A DNA stretch of 64,000 bases from Halomonas sp. GFAJ-1 (GTDB lineage Bacteria; Pseudomonadota; Gammaproteobacteria; Pseudomonadales; Halomonadaceae). The DNA is taken from the NCBI GenBank assembly GCA_002966495.1, contig CP016490.1, forward strand, positions 248,001-312,000, given 5' to 3'. The stretch's first letter is position 1. The number at the start of each line of letters is the position of its first letter. Under the pieces are notes generated by a model that was not told the DNA's origin, ran no database searches, and was given only the letters and a program-made list of their open reading frames with translations. Positions 43,942 through 53,548 of the stretch are shown here, one piece after another. A program made the translations under genes and the position numbers.

Positions 43942-46430
43942 CCCGCACCGTGCCGGGCATGAACTGCCAGGGCTGTGTTAAGCGTATGCGTGAGGCTATT
44001 CAAGCCCAGGACGCAAGTGCCGACGTGACAGGGTTTCCCGAAGAAAAACGTTTAGAGGTTACCAGCCTGCTGGATGGCGACACCCTGGATAGCGTGCTGA
44101 GTGAAGCAGGTTACCCGCACGGCGAACTCCCCGTTGAAACTGCGGCACCTAGTGGGCAGGCACCGAGCCCTGGCAAGGCGGTTGAAGGCCCTGCCGCCAA
44201 TACCCCACAACAGCGCCTGCTGATTAGCGGCATGACCTGTGCTGGCTGCGTAAAAAGCGTTGAGAAGGCGCTTATTAACACCCCTGGCGTCACTGCAGCC
44301 TCGGTGAGTTTTGGCACCCACACCGCCCAGGTCTCGGGAAGTGCTGAACGCGATACACTGATTGAGGCCGTAGCGGCAGCAGGCTATAGCGCCGAACCCA
44401 TTGTGGATATGCGCGAGGCCGAGCGCACCCGCGAAGCTCAAGAAGCCATTACCTACCGTCAACGCCTACGGGGCAGCGCGCTGTCGCTTGCCCTTGCCAT
44501 ACCGCTGATGCTAAGCATGTTTGTCTACCACCCCCACCCCATGGGTGTTGGGCGTATTTATTGGTTAGTGGTGGGTTTACTCACCCTAGCCATTCTGGCC
44601 TTTCCAGGGCGGCACTTTTTTACCAACGCCTGGAAACAGTTTAAGCACCACCAAGCCAATATGGACACGCTCGTAGCCATGGGCACTGGCACCGCTTGGC
44701 TCTATTCTATGGCGGTGGTGCTGTTTGCACCTTGGCTGCCGGAGGTAGCCCACGGCATCTATTTTGAAGCGTCAGCCATGATTATCGGGCTTATTCTGTT
44801 AGGTAATGCCCTCGAGCTTCGCGCCCGCGGACGCACCAGCAGTGCCTTAAAACGCTTGCTCGACCTGCAGGAAAAAACCGCCCGAGTGATTCGCAATGGC
44901 AAAGAGCAGGAAGTGCCTATTGAAGAGGTGGTTCTGGATGATCATGTTCGCGTACGCCCCGGTGAGCGGCTGCCAGTGGATGGCATCGTGCTTGAGGGCC
45001 AAAGCTATATCGACGAGTCCATGCTCACCGGTGAGCCGCTGCCCGTGCATAAATCTAATGGTGACGAGATTAGCGCAGGGACGGTTAACGGCAACGGCAG
45101 CTTGGTCTTTCGTGCCACCCGGGTGGGCAGCGATACCCGTTTGGGGCGAATCACCGAACAAGTGGCCAGCGCGCAAAACTCCCGCCCCCCTATTGGCGAG
45201 CTAGCCGATAAGATATCGGGCATTTTTGTTCCAAGCGTCATGATCATTGCGGTGCTAACGGCGCTAGCCTGGTACAACCTTGGCCCCGCACCGGTCGTCA
45301 TTCATATGTTGGTCACTGCCACCACCGTACTCATTATTGCCTGCCCCTGCGCCCTGGGGCTGGCAACCCCCATCTCTACCATGATTGGCGTGGGCAAAGC
45401 GGCTGAAAACGGCGTATTGGTGCGCACCGGCGAAGCGCTGCAGACCGCCAGTCGCCTAACCACTCTCGTGGTCGATAAAACCGGTACGCTCACTGAGGGC
45501 AAACCCCGCGTTACTGATGCCACGATGCTTCACAACGACGCTGCTCAAGTGCTGGCCTGGGTAATGGCATTGGAAAGCCGCTCGGAACATCCCCTAGCCA
45601 ATGCCCTAACGGCCTACGCCGAAGAGCAGCACGCCCATGCCGATGTACTCACAGCCTTTGAGAGCGTCACCGGGGGCGGTGTAAAGGGAGCCAGCCAAGC
45701 AGGCGATACCCTGCTTCTGGGGAATGCCCGCTTGTTAGAAGCGGCGGGTGTGAGTCTCTCACCCGCTGAACAGAGCGTTCGCCAGTTGGAAGCCAAAGCC
45801 CGCTCGCTGGTGTACCTTGCGGTGAACGGCGAGCTTGCCGCGCTGTTTGGGGTAAGCGACCCACTACGTGAAGACGCGGCAGCGGCGGTAAAACGCTTGC
45901 AGGATGATGGTTTAACCGTCGTGATGCTCACCGGCGATAATGAACACACCGCCGCCGCCGTGGCCCGGGAAGTGGGCATCAGCGAGTTCAAAGCAGGCAT
46001 GACGCCGGATGACAAGCACGCAGAAATTGAGCGTCGCCAGCAGGCTGGGGAAGTTGTGGGCATGGTAGGCGACGGCATTAACGACGCCCCAGCGCTAGCC
46101 CGTGCGAACGTGGGCTTTGCCATCGGCCAGGGTACCGATATCGCCATGGAGAGTGCGGGAATTACCCTGATGCGCGGCTCGCTTCACGGTGTGGCCACCG
46201 CCATTGAGTTAAGCCGGTCGACGCTTACCAATATCAAGCAAAACTTAGTCGGCGCCTTTGGCTATAACGTGCTGTGCATCCCAATAGCCGCAGGCGTGCT
46301 TTACCCCTTCACCGGCATGCTGTTGTCGCCCATCATTGCTGGCATTGCGATGTCACTGTCGTCCATCACAGTGGTCAGTAACGCCAACCGCTTAAGGCTT
46401 TGGACACCCGCCCAACAGGAGGGCTTATGA
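43908..46430 (+). CDS. copA: Copper-translocating P-type ATPase CopA
   Basis: Exports Cu(I) from the cytoplasm. The 840-residue protein has two N-terminal heavy-metal domains (CxxC at 20/23, GMNCQGC; and at 111/114, GMTCAGC), a membrane domain with the transport motif CPC at 479-481, the phosphorylated Asp523 in DKTGTLT, the SEHPLA motif of P1B ATPases and GDGIND. The start has GAGGAGG a few nt upstream and lies inside merR. C-terminal residues end just as the next small ORF begins. Confidence 0.97.
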   Translation: MQRKTVQPQTLTRTVPGMNCQGCVKRMREAIQAQDASADVTGFPEEKRLEVTSLLDGDTLDSVLSEAGYPHGELPVETAAPSGQAPSPGKAVEGPAANTPQQRLLISGMTCAGCVKSVEKALINTPGVTAASVSFGTHTAQVSGSAERDTLIEAVAAAGYSAEPIVDMREAERTREAQEAITYRQRLRGSALSLALAIPLMLSMFVYHPHPMGVGRIYWLVVGLLTLAILAFPGRHFFTNAWKQFKHHQANMDTLVAMGTGTAWLYSMAVVLFAPWLPEVAHGIYFEASAMIIGLILLGNALELRARGRTSSALKRLLDLQEKTARVIRNGKEQEVPIEEVVLDDHVRVRPGERLPVDGIVLEGQSYIDESMLTGEPLPVHKSNGDEISAGTVNGNGSLVFRATRVGSDTRLGRITEQVASAQNSRPPIGELADKISGIFVPSVMIIAVLTALAWYNLGPAPVVIHMLVTATTVLIIACPCALGLATPISTMIGVGKAAENGVLVRTGEALQTASRLTTLVVDKTGTLTEGKPRVTDATMLHNDAAQVLAWVMALESRSEHPLANALTAYAEEQHAHADVLTAFESVTGGGVKGASQAGDTLLLGNARLLEAAGVSLSPAEQSVRQLEAKARSLVYLAVNGELAALFGVSDPLREDAAAAVKRLQDDGLTVVMLTGDNEHTAAAVAREVGISEFKAGMTPDDKHAEIERRQQAGEVVGMVGDGINDAPALARANVGFAIGQGTDIAMESAGITLMRGSLHGVATAIELSRSTLTNIKQNLVGAFGYNVLCIPIAAGVLYPFTGMLLSPIIAGIAMSLSSITVVSNANRLRLWTPAQQEGL

Positions 46431-46498
46431 GCCTATTGATCAACTTGATAGGGATCGGCCTGATTGGCCTCATTATTTGGTGGTTCTGGCTTAACTAA
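46427..46498 (+). CDS. Small membrane protein coupled to copA
   Basis: A 23-residue ORF, MSLLINLIGIGLIGLIIWWF then WLN, is a single hydrophobic helix with a Trp-rich end. Its ATG forms an ATGA overlap with the copA stop, and AGGAGG lies 5 nt upstream, so it has a strong, well-placed start. Its tail overlaps the convergent 46491 gene by 8 bp. It could be a CcoS-like or a dedicated regulatory subunit of the pump; I know no named family of this length. Coding potential is inferred from the overlap and ribosome site. Confidence 0.68.
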   Translation: MSLLINLIGIGLIGLIIWWFWLN

Positions 46499-47108
46499 CC
46501 CCAATATAGCGCCCGGGCTTATGATTCAGGGCAATAATTAAATTCAACGTAAGCGCACCCAGCACCGAGTAGCCCACTCGGTCTAGCGGTAGCTGGGTCA
46601 GCGCCACCAGCAGAATCATCCCATCAATACCCAGCTGCACGTAGCCTGCCCGCAGGCCGTGCTTTTCCTGCAGGTAGAGCGCCAGAATATTAATCCCGCC
46701 CAGGCTGGTGCGGTGGCGAAACAGCATTAGCATGCCAATCCCCATCAGCGCCCCACCCATCAAAGCTGCGTAGAGTGAAGGCACGCTGGCAAACTGTACC
46801 CAGCCCTGGGTTAGCTCGGAAAATAGCGACACCAAGCCAATCGCTAGAAAGGTGCGCAGCGTAAAGCTCCACCCCATACGTTTCACCGCCAGATAGTAAA
46901 ACGGCAGATTAATCGCGAAAAACCAGACCCCAAACCCCCATCCGGTTACATAGTTCAACAGAAGCGCCAAGCCTGCTGTACTGCCGGTGATGAGTACCGC
47001 CTGAGTGTAAAACGCCACCCCAAGGGCAACAAAAAACGTGCCGAGCAGCATCGCCATAATATCCTCATAGGGCTTATGAGGATCTTTAGGAAAGTCTTCC
47101 ATACGCAT
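46491..47108 (-). CDS. YitT family membrane protein
   Basis: A 205-residue protein with five to six membrane helices; GTFFVALGVAFYTQAVLITGSTAGLALLLN and FRHRTSLGGINILALYLQEK match the YitT/DUF161 pattern. Members are inner-membrane proteins of unknown activity. Lone gene on minus, convergent with copA. Confidence 0.85.
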   Translation of the reverse strand: MRMEDFPKDPHKPYEDIMAMLLGTFFVALGVAFYTQAVLITGSTAGLALLLNYVTGWGFGVWFFAINLPFYYLAVKRMGWSFTLRTFLAIGLVSLFSELTQGWVQFASVPSLYAALMGGALMGIGMLMLFRHRTSLGGINILALYLQEKHGLRAGYVQLGIDGMILLVALTQLPLDRVGYSVLGALTLNLIIALNHKPGRYIGVS

Positions 47109-47178
47109 TCACGCGTCCTTTTTGGGAATATTCGAGCGGCCGTTTAAATGGCCAAGGGCGCGAGGATAGCGGAGAGCA

Positions 47179-48975
47179 CTAAATCGGGCTAGCGTGCTCC
47201 ACCATCAACTGCAATGTTTCACGTCCCCGCCAACGATTGCGGTTGAGCTTATAGGCACAGTGCAGCGTATCCCCCACGCTAAACGAAGGCAGTTCACCTG
47301 GCGTTAGCGCTCGAAACCAGATCGCTTTGCTGGTTACCGCACCCATGGAAAGCTCAAGCATTAGGTGCGACCCTTCGGCCCCCACCGGGCGTAGCGCTTC
47401 AACAATAAAGCGCCCTTCAAACAGGGGCGGATCGAACTCTCGCCCGTAAGGCCCAAGGGCTTCGACCTCGTTAAGCGTTACCAGTGACAGTTGGTCTGTA
47501 GAAAGCTCACCGTCGGTCCACAGCCGTGGATAGAGCGGCGTATCGCCTAACTGCTCGCTCACCGCCTGTAAAAACGCAGCCTTAAAAGCAGCTAGCTGCT
47601 CCCTCGGCACACCCACGCCTGCCGCGCCACTGTGGCCACCAAAACGCGGCAGCGCCTCAGGAGCCAACTCAAAGGTGCGTTGCAGAGCATCCCGCAAGTG
47701 CAGGCCATCAATCGAACGACCAGAGCCGGTCAACATATTGGGCGCCGCCGCGCGGGTAAGCACCAGCGCGGGGCGGCCATAGGCCTGCACTAGCCGTGAA
47801 GCGACGATGCCCTGCACACCAGGATGTCCATCCTCCAGCAGCACCACCACCGCAGGCTCGTTAGCATCCAGAGCTGGCACAGCCAAGGTGCGCGCCTCTT
47901 CCGCCATATCCGCCTCAATCGCCTTGCGGGACTGGTTATCCTCGTCGAGCACGTCTAGCTGACGATTCGCCACGCTGTCCGTCTCCGCCAACATAAAGTG
48001 CAGCGCCGCGTAGGGGTCATCCAGCCGCGAGCGAGCGTTAATCCTCGGTCCCATTTGGAAGGCTAGGGTTTCAGCGTTAAAGGGGACGCTGTCGGCACCT
48101 AACCGGGTAGCCATGGCCCGCCAACAGGCGGCATCCATGCGATTGATCAGCGTTAAACCGTGGCTCACCACGGCGCGGTTAGCAGGACTGCCGCCCAGCG
48201 AAACACAGTCCGCTACGGTGCCCAGCGCGACGTAAGAGAGCCACGGCGACAGCTTCGGCGTCGCATCCGGCAGTGCTCCCCACTCAATTAATACGCCGCG
48301 AGCAAGCGACATTAGAAGCCACGCCACCATGCACCCGGCGATGGTTTTATCCGGGTAGTCGCAGTCAAGGCGGGTGGGGTTAACGCAGGCGTAGGCGGAA
48401 GGCGGTGGCCCCTCCAACGGCAACGCGTGGTGGTCGCTGACCACCACATCAATACCCGCCGCTTTTAAGCGGGCAATACGGGGCTCGTCCGAGCTGCCGC
48501 AGTCGGCGGTAATCACTACCGTGGGCCTAGGCGTTAAGCTAAGTGTCCGCTCAACCAGTGGCAGGCTGATGCCATAGCCATCGTGAATACGGTGGCCTAT
48601 TAGGCTATGTAATTTGTATTCGGGTACGCCAAACAGCTCCACCAAGGTGCGCCGAATCACCACATGGGAGGTAATGCCGTCCACATCGTAGTCAGTGAGA
48701 ATGCCGATAGTCTCCCCTTCGGCCACCGCCTGAGCGATACGCTCAGCGGCACGGCGGCCGTCGGTCAGCTTTTCCGGATGAGCCAAATAGCGCAGGCTGG
48801 GTGATACCAGCGGGGCAAGTTCGCCCGCGTAGCCTGGCAGCCGAGAGGCAAGAAGACGCGCTTGTAGCTCGCTTAAGCCTTCCGCTTGGGCACGCGCATA
48901 GACAGCCTCGTCCACTGGACGAGGCTCTAAGCGTGGTTGGCTCGCATTCTGGGTTTGGGTTGACTCGTCGGCCAT
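47179..48975 (-). CDS. recJ: Single-stranded-DNA-specific exonuclease RecJ
   Basis: 5'-3' ssDNA exonuclease for recombination and mismatch repair. The 598-residue protein has DHH-family motifs LTDYDVDGITSHVVI, ITADCGSSDEP, VVSDHHALPLEGPP with Asp/His metal ligands, the DHHA1 region GRSIDGLHLRDAL followed by RFGGHSGAAGVGV, and a C-terminal OB domain. Third in xerD-dsbC-hom-thrC-recJ, the order known in pseudomonads; 6 bp after thrC. Confidence 0.96.
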   Translation of the reverse strand: MADESTQTQNASQPRLEPRPVDEAVYARAQAEGLSELQARLLASRLPGYAGELAPLVSPSLRYLAHPEKLTDGRRAAERIAQAVAEGETIGILTDYDVDGITSHVVIRRTLVELFGVPEYKLHSLIGHRIHDGYGISLPLVERTLSLTPRPTVVITADCGSSDEPRIARLKAAGIDVVVSDHHALPLEGPPPSAYACVNPTRLDCDYPDKTIAGCMVAWLLMSLARGVLIEWGALPDATPKLSPWLSYVALGTVADCVSLGGSPANRAVVSHGLTLINRMDAACWRAMATRLGADSVPFNAETLAFQMGPRINARSRLDDPYAALHFMLAETDSVANRQLDVLDEDNQSRKAIEADMAEEARTLAVPALDANEPAVVVLLEDGHPGVQGIVASRLVQAYGRPALVLTRAAAPNMLTGSGRSIDGLHLRDALQRTFELAPEALPRFGGHSGAAGVGVPREQLAAFKAAFLQAVSEQLGDTPLYPRLWTDGELSTDQLSLVTLNEVEALGPYGREFDPPLFEGRFIVEALRPVGAEGSHLMLELSMGAVTSKAIWFRALTPGELPSFSVGDTLHCAYKLNRNRWRGRETLQLMVEHASPI

Positions 48976-48981
48976 GAGGCC

Positions 48982-50370
48982 TCAGCGCCGGTTGTCAGCG
49001 ACAAACTGCTGAACCGCACCCAGCTCAGCTTGCAGCACGGTGTAGCGCTCTTCACGCTCCAGCAAGTCATTCATATGCGTGGGCAGTGGCACGCCCTGGA
49101 AGCCCGCTTTAACCACGGCTTCAGCAAATTTTGCCGGATGCGCGGTGGCTAACGTAATCACAGGCGTCGTGGTATCAGCCCGTGCGCGCTCGGCGGCGCG
49201 GTAGCCAGTGGCCGTATGAGGGTCAAGAATCTCCCCGGTACGGTGGTGGGCTTCGCGAATCACTTCCAGAATCGTGTCGTCATCGACGCTGTAGCTAGCG
49301 AATTTCTCGCGCAGCTTCGCCAGCGGCGCATCGGCAAGGGCGGTAGGCTCTTGCTGGAAGCGCTCTAGCAGCGCTGCTACCGCTAAGCCATCGCGGTCGT
49401 AGGCGTCAAACAGCAGCCGCTCAAAGTTCGACGAAACCACGATATCCATCGAAGGCGCCAACGTTGCGGCCAGCTCCTTCTTGGAGAAATCGTTCGCCGC
49501 CAGGGTGCGGTGTAAGATGTCGTTGGCGTTGGTAGCAATAATAAACTGCTTCACCGGCAGACCCATCTTGAACGCCATGTAGCCAGCAAAGACGTTGCCG
49601 AAATTGGCCGATGGCACGCAGAAGCTCACTTCACGCTGGGGAGCACCCAACGCAACGCCAGCGGCCACGTAGTAGACGATCTGCGCCATAATGCGCGCCC
49701 AGTTGATCGAATTTACCGCGACAAGACGCGTGCCATTCAGGAAGTCTTGGTTAGCAAAACTTGCTTTCACCATTGCCTGAGCGTCATCGAAGTTACCTTC
49801 AATGGCGATGTTAAACACGTTGTTCGCCAGCACCGAGGTCATCTGGCGGCGCTGCACTTCCGAGACGCGGTTGTGCGGGTGAAGAATAAAAATATCCAGG
49901 TTATCGCAGTGGCGACACCCTTCAATGGCCGCTGATCCGGTGTCCCCGGACGTCGCACCCATAATCACCGCACGCTCGTTGCGCTTTTTCAGGAAGTGAT
50001 CCAGCAGACGCCCAAGTAGCTGCAGCGCAACATCTTTGAACGCCAGCGTCGGGCCGTGGAACTGCTCTAGCAAAAAGTGGTTAGCATCCAACTGCTTTAA
50101 CGGCACCACGGCGTCGTGGTTGAACGTCGCGTAAGCTTCGGTCACCAAGCGGCGGAAAGTATCGTCGTCAATTTCGCCATTTACAAACGGCTTCATGACC
50201 CGAAACGCAATCTCTGCATAAGAGAGACCGGCCATACTGGCCAGCTCTTCTTTAGAGAACTGGGGCAGCGTTTCCGGCACATAAAGGCCGCCGTCGCTGG
50301 CCATGCCGGTTAATACCACCTCTTCAAAGGAGAGCGCGGGCGCTTGGCCCCGCGTGCTGATATAACGCAT
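48982..50370 (-). CDS. thrC: Threonine synthase
   Basis: PLP enzyme converting O-phosphohomoserine to threonine. The 462-residue protein begins MRYISTRGQAPALSFEEVVL, has the PLP lysine in HGPTLAFKDVALQ, the SGDTGSAAIEG phosphate loop, and the long C-terminal insertions of the class with this length. ATG 50370 is preceded by GGAGAG; a longer frame to 50445 overlaps hom and is rejected. It starts 4 nt after the hom stop. Confidence 0.96.
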   Translation of the reverse strand: MRYISTRGQAPALSFEEVVLTGMASDGGLYVPETLPQFSKEELASMAGLSYAEIAFRVMKPFVNGEIDDDTFRRLVTEAYATFNHDAVVPLKQLDANHFLLEQFHGPTLAFKDVALQLLGRLLDHFLKKRNERAVIMGATSGDTGSAAIEGCRHCDNLDIFILHPHNRVSEVQRRQMTSVLANNVFNIAIEGNFDDAQAMVKASFANQDFLNGTRLVAVNSINWARIMAQIVYYVAAGVALGAPQREVSFCVPSANFGNVFAGYMAFKMGLPVKQFIIATNANDILHRTLAANDFSKKELAATLAPSMDIVVSSNFERLLFDAYDRDGLAVAALLERFQQEPTALADAPLAKLREKFASYSVDDDTILEVIREAHHRTGEILDPHTATGYRAAERARADTTTPVITLATAHPAKFAEAVVKAGFQGVPLPTHMNDLLEREERYTVLQAELGAVQQFVADNRR

Positions 50371-50374
50371 GGGG

Positions 50375-51691
50375 TTACTCTCCTTCGTCCAGGCTTTCAA
50401 CGCGAATGCGGGTGACCGGGCCAGCAATGTCCGCCATGGATTCAATCTCGCGGATTGCTTCGTTCATCTGCTTCTCTTTGGTGCGGTGGGTCAGCAGGAT
50501 AATCGGCACCAGCTCACCTTCGGTGGCCTCTTTCTGGATCAGCGCTTCAATAGAGATGCCCTGCTCAGCAAGAATTGTTGCCACACGCGCCAGCACACCG
50601 GGGCGATCTACCGCCAGCAGACGTAGATAGTACGCCGTGATGATATCTTCCATCGGCATAATGGGCAGCTGACTAACATCTTCATCAATGCCGCTAAACG
50701 CCAGGTAAGGCACCCGATAGTGATGGTCCGTGGTGATATCACGAGCAACGTCGAGCAGGTCAGCGACCACGGCAGACGCGGTCGGCTCTGCGCCAGCGCC
50801 GGCGCCATAGTAAAGCGTTGGGCCAACCGCATCGCCCATGACCGCAATGGCATTTTTAACACCGTGCACATTGGCCAGCAGACGCTCTTTAGGAATCAGC
50901 GTCGGGTGAACCCGCAGCTCAAGCCCTTGATCGGTGCGCTTGGAAATACCCAAATGCTTAATCACGTAGCCCAGGTTATCGGCCTGCTCAACGTCCTCGG
51001 CGGTAATCCGCGAAATGCCTTCGGTGAAGGCTTTTTCAAACTGCAGCGGTACGCCGTAGGCAATCGAGGCCAGAATCGTTAGCTTGTGCGCCGCATCGAT
51101 ACCCTCCACATCAAAGGTGGGGTCGGATTCGGCGTAACCCAGCGCCTGCGCTTCGGCCAGCACGTCTTCAAAGGCACGGCCTTCATCGCGCATGTGGGTA
51201 AGAATGTAGTTACCGGTGCCGTTGATAATGCCCGCCACCCACTCAATGCGGTTAGCGCCGAGGCCTTCACGCAGGGATTTGATGACCGGAATACCGCCCG
51301 CCACAGCGGCTTCAAACGCGACAATCACGCCTTTTTCATGGGCGGCGCGGAAAATTTCGTTGCCATGAACGGCGATCAGCGCTTTGTTAGCAGTGACTAC
51401 GTGCTTACCGTTGGCAATAGCCGTTAGCACCAGCTCACGCGCGATGTCGTAGCCGCCAATCAACTCTACCAATACGTCCACGTTAGGGTTGTTGGCCACC
51501 TCGAATACGTCCGAGGTGGCATTAATGCCGGTAATATCGCAGTCGGGATGAACGCTGCGGTGGGCAACCTGCTCAATGACAATCGGGCGGCCCGCACGGC
51601 GGCTAATATCGTCCGCATTACGCGTTAATACGTTAAACGTACCGCCGCCGACTGTACCTAACCCACAAATGCCTACTCTTACCGGTTTCAA
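50375..51691 (-). CDS. hom: Homoserine dehydrogenase
   Basis: Reduces aspartate semialdehyde to homoserine, feeding threonine and methionine. The protein begins (L/M)KPVRVGICGLGTVGGGTFNVL, contains TANKALIAVHGNEIF and the substrate motif GIINGTGNYILTHM, and ends in an ACT domain (about residues 355-430) that usually binds threonine. The start is TTG 51691, with AGGGGA 6-8 nt upstream, giving 438 residues; the frame is open to 51766. Monofunctional, unlike the E. coli aspartokinase fusion. Confidence 0.95.
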   Translation of the reverse strand: MKPVRVGICGLGTVGGGTFNVLTRNADDISRRAGRPIVIEQVAHRSVHPDCDITGINATSDVFEVANNPNVDVLVELIGGYDIARELVLTAIANGKHVVTANKALIAVHGNEIFRAAHEKGVIVAFEAAVAGGIPVIKSLREGLGANRIEWVAGIINGTGNYILTHMRDEGRAFEDVLAEAQALGYAESDPTFDVEGIDAAHKLTILASIAYGVPLQFEKAFTEGISRITAEDVEQADNLGYVIKHLGISKRTDQGLELRVHPTLIPKERLLANVHGVKNAIAVMGDAVGPTLYYGAGAGAEPTASAVVADLLDVARDITTDHHYRVPYLAFSGIDEDVSQLPIMPMEDIITAYYLRLLAVDRPGVLARVATILAEQGISIEALIQKEATEGELVPIILLTHRTKEKQMNEAIREIESMADIAGPVTRIRVESLDEGE

Positions 51692-51777
51692 AATACTTCC
51701 CCTTTCGTGATGGGCACCCGCAAGTGCCGCTATGTCGATCAGTGTCTCAGCGTTATCGTTCGTCACTCTATGTGACG

Positions 51778-52554
51778 TTATTCATCTTCCAAGCCTAACA
51801 TGGCAACCAGCCGTTCGGGGGGCACAAACCCAGGAACCAGCTGCCCATCGGGCAAGACAATCGCTGGCGTGCCCTGCACCCCTAGCGCTACCCCTAGATC
51901 ATACTGGCCGCTCACCGGATTATCGCAACGTGCCGAGCTTGAAGGCGTCTGGCCCTGCTTTACCTGATTCATCGCTTCACTTGGATTTTCCGAGCACCAC
52001 ACTTGCTCTAGCGATGTTGCTGCCGCGCTACCCATGCCTGCACGGGGGAACGCCATATAGTGGACGGCAATGCCTTCTTCATTAAGCTCTGGAATGGTCT
52101 CATGTAGCCGCACACAATAGGGGCAAGAGGGGTCGGTAAACACCACGACCGTTGCTTTTGGCGACCCCATGCCCTGAAAGATCACTCGCTCGCTGTCCGG
52201 CACGGCAGCAAGTGCGGCGGCGCGCTCCTGATTACGCGACTGCTCGGTTAAATTGACCAAACCATTATCCCCATTTTGGTAGAGGTCCCCTACCAAAAAG
52301 TGGCTACCATCCGCATTGGAGTAGAACGACTCACCACTCTCAAGACGCACATGGTAAATCCCGTCCATTGGCGTCGCATTGACCTGCTTCACCGGCATCG
52401 ACTGACCGTTAACGCTTAGGTTTTCGGCTAACCGCTCGGCCGTTACATCAGCGCTGGCAAGCGCCGGCAACAAACTACCCGCTACCGCGACCCAAGGAGC
52501 AAGCAGTGTTAAAGCAGCGGCTTTACCTAACAAGAGCGTCTTACGTTGGCGCAT
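51778..52554 (-). CDS. dsbC: Thiol:disulfide interchange protein DsbC
   Basis: Periplasmic disulfide isomerase. A signal peptide (TLLAPWVAVAGSLLPALASA) is followed by a dimerisation domain (VTAERLAENLSVNGQSMPV) and a thioredoxin domain with the active site DPSCPYCVRLHETIP. Length is 258 residues from ATG 52554, preceded by GAAGAG; the open frame to 52647 overlaps xerD and lacks a signal. Located between xerD and hom as in pseudomonads. Confidence 0.95.
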   Translation of the reverse strand: MRQRKTLLLGKAAALTLLAPWVAVAGSLLPALASADVTAERLAENLSVNGQSMPVKQVNATPMDGIYHVRLESGESFYSNADGSHFLVGDLYQNGDNGLVNLTEQSRNQERAAALAAVPDSERVIFQGMGSPKATVVVFTDPSCPYCVRLHETIPELNEEGIAVHYMAFPRAGMGSAAATSLEQVWCSENPSEAMNQVKQGQTPSSSARCDNPVSGQYDLGVALGVQGTPAIVLPDGQLVPGFVPPERLVAMLGLEDE

Positions 52555-52561
52555 TATCTCT

Positions 52562-53443
52562 TCAACCTCGTGGGTGGTGTTCGGCATGCAGGTGCTCCAG
52601 GCGCGCCTGGGCAACGTGCGTGTAAATTTGCGTTGTGGATAAGTCACTATGACCTAGCAGCAGCTGTACGACCCGCAAATTGGCCCCATGATTCAACAAA
52701 TGTGTCGCAAACGCATGACGCAGCGTATGAGGTGACAGCGACCTTGAAATCCCCGCGGTGATGGCGTGGGCTTTAATACGGTGCCAAAACGTTTGCCGGG
52801 TCATGGCCTTGTCCGCCCGACCAGGAAATAGCGCTGGGCGCGTGGGGTCATGCATGAGCATAGGCCTTGTCGTTTCCATATAGCGGGCCAACCACTCAGC
52901 AGCCTCTTCGCCCATAGGCACTAGGCGATCCTTATCGCCTTTACCCCGCACGCGTACAACTCCTTGGCGTAAATTGACCGCATCGCCGGTCAATCCTACA
53001 AGCTCTGACACGCGCAGCCCACAGGCGTACAGCAGTTCAAGCATGGTGCGGTCGCGGACACCCAGCGGCGTGGTGATATCCGGCGCCAGCAGCAGTCGCT
53101 CAACCTCGTCCTCTTCCAAAGTGTTGGGCAGGCTTGGCCGTACCGGCGGCAACGTGACATCAGCCAGTGGGTCGCTAGCGATATGCCCATACAACCGCGC
53201 CCAGCGATAAAAACTACGCAGTGAGGAGAGCAGCCGTGCGTTGCTGCGCAGCTGGTAACCCTGCTCGCGACGACGCTCAAGCCATTCTGCAAAGCGTTGT
53301 GGCGAAGGGGTTAACAGCGTCTCCTGTTCATTTTCAAGTTGTTGCTGCCAAGCAGTCAAATCGTGCCGATAGGCCGCTAGCGTATGATCGCTTGCCCCTT
53401 GCTCAAGCCAAAGGGCATCTAGAAAAGCATCAATCACGCTCAT
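52562..53443 (-). CDS. xerD: Site-specific tyrosine recombinase XerD
   Basis: Resolves chromosome dimers at dif with XerC. The 293-residue protein has the N-terminal SAM-like core-binding domain (IDAFLDALWLEQGASDHTLAAY) and the catalytic Arg in CGLRVSELVGL, HTLRHAFATHLLNHGANL (His, Arg) and LGHSDLSTTQIYTHV (His, Tyr). All active residues are present. It is the head of the xerD-dsbC-hom-thrC-recJ run and no integrase-linked element is nearby. Confidence 0.95.
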   Translation of the reverse strand: MSVIDAFLDALWLEQGASDHTLAAYRHDLTAWQQQLENEQETLLTPSPQRFAEWLERRREQGYQLRSNARLLSSLRSFYRWARLYGHIASDPLADVTLPPVRPSLPNTLEEDEVERLLLAPDITTPLGVRDRTMLELLYACGLRVSELVGLTGDAVNLRQGVVRVRGKGDKDRLVPMGEEAAEWLARYMETTRPMLMHDPTRPALFPGRADKAMTRQTFWHRIKAHAITAGISRSLSPHTLRHAFATHLLNHGANLRVVQLLLGHSDLSTTQIYTHVAQARLEHLHAEHHPRG

Positions 53444-53476
53444 AGGCTAACAGTCTCTAGGGAGTGGCTCAGCAAA

Positions 53477-53510
53477 CAAAAACCCCGCCCCGCAGAGCGG
53501 AGACGGGGTC
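53477..53510 (-). terminator. Terminator after rplS
   Basis: On minus, ACCCCG and CGGGGT pair over a 22-nt loop that can fold on itself, followed by TTTTG. It lies 40 nt after the rplS stop and closes the rpsP-rimM-trmD-rplS operon. Confidence 0.8.
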
Positions 53511-53548
53511 TTGTATCCGGGCGCCAAGCGCCCGTGAAAAAGTGGCGA

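Noticed and set aside
45614..46147. Minus-strand ORF of 177 codons inside copA
   Set aside because: Ser/Ala-rich antisense shadow of the conserved ATPase domain.
52562..53443. Integrase of a mobile element
   Set aside because: The tyrosine recombinase is XerD by sequence and by the xerD-dsbC-hom-thrC-recJ context; there are no att repeats or cargo genes.
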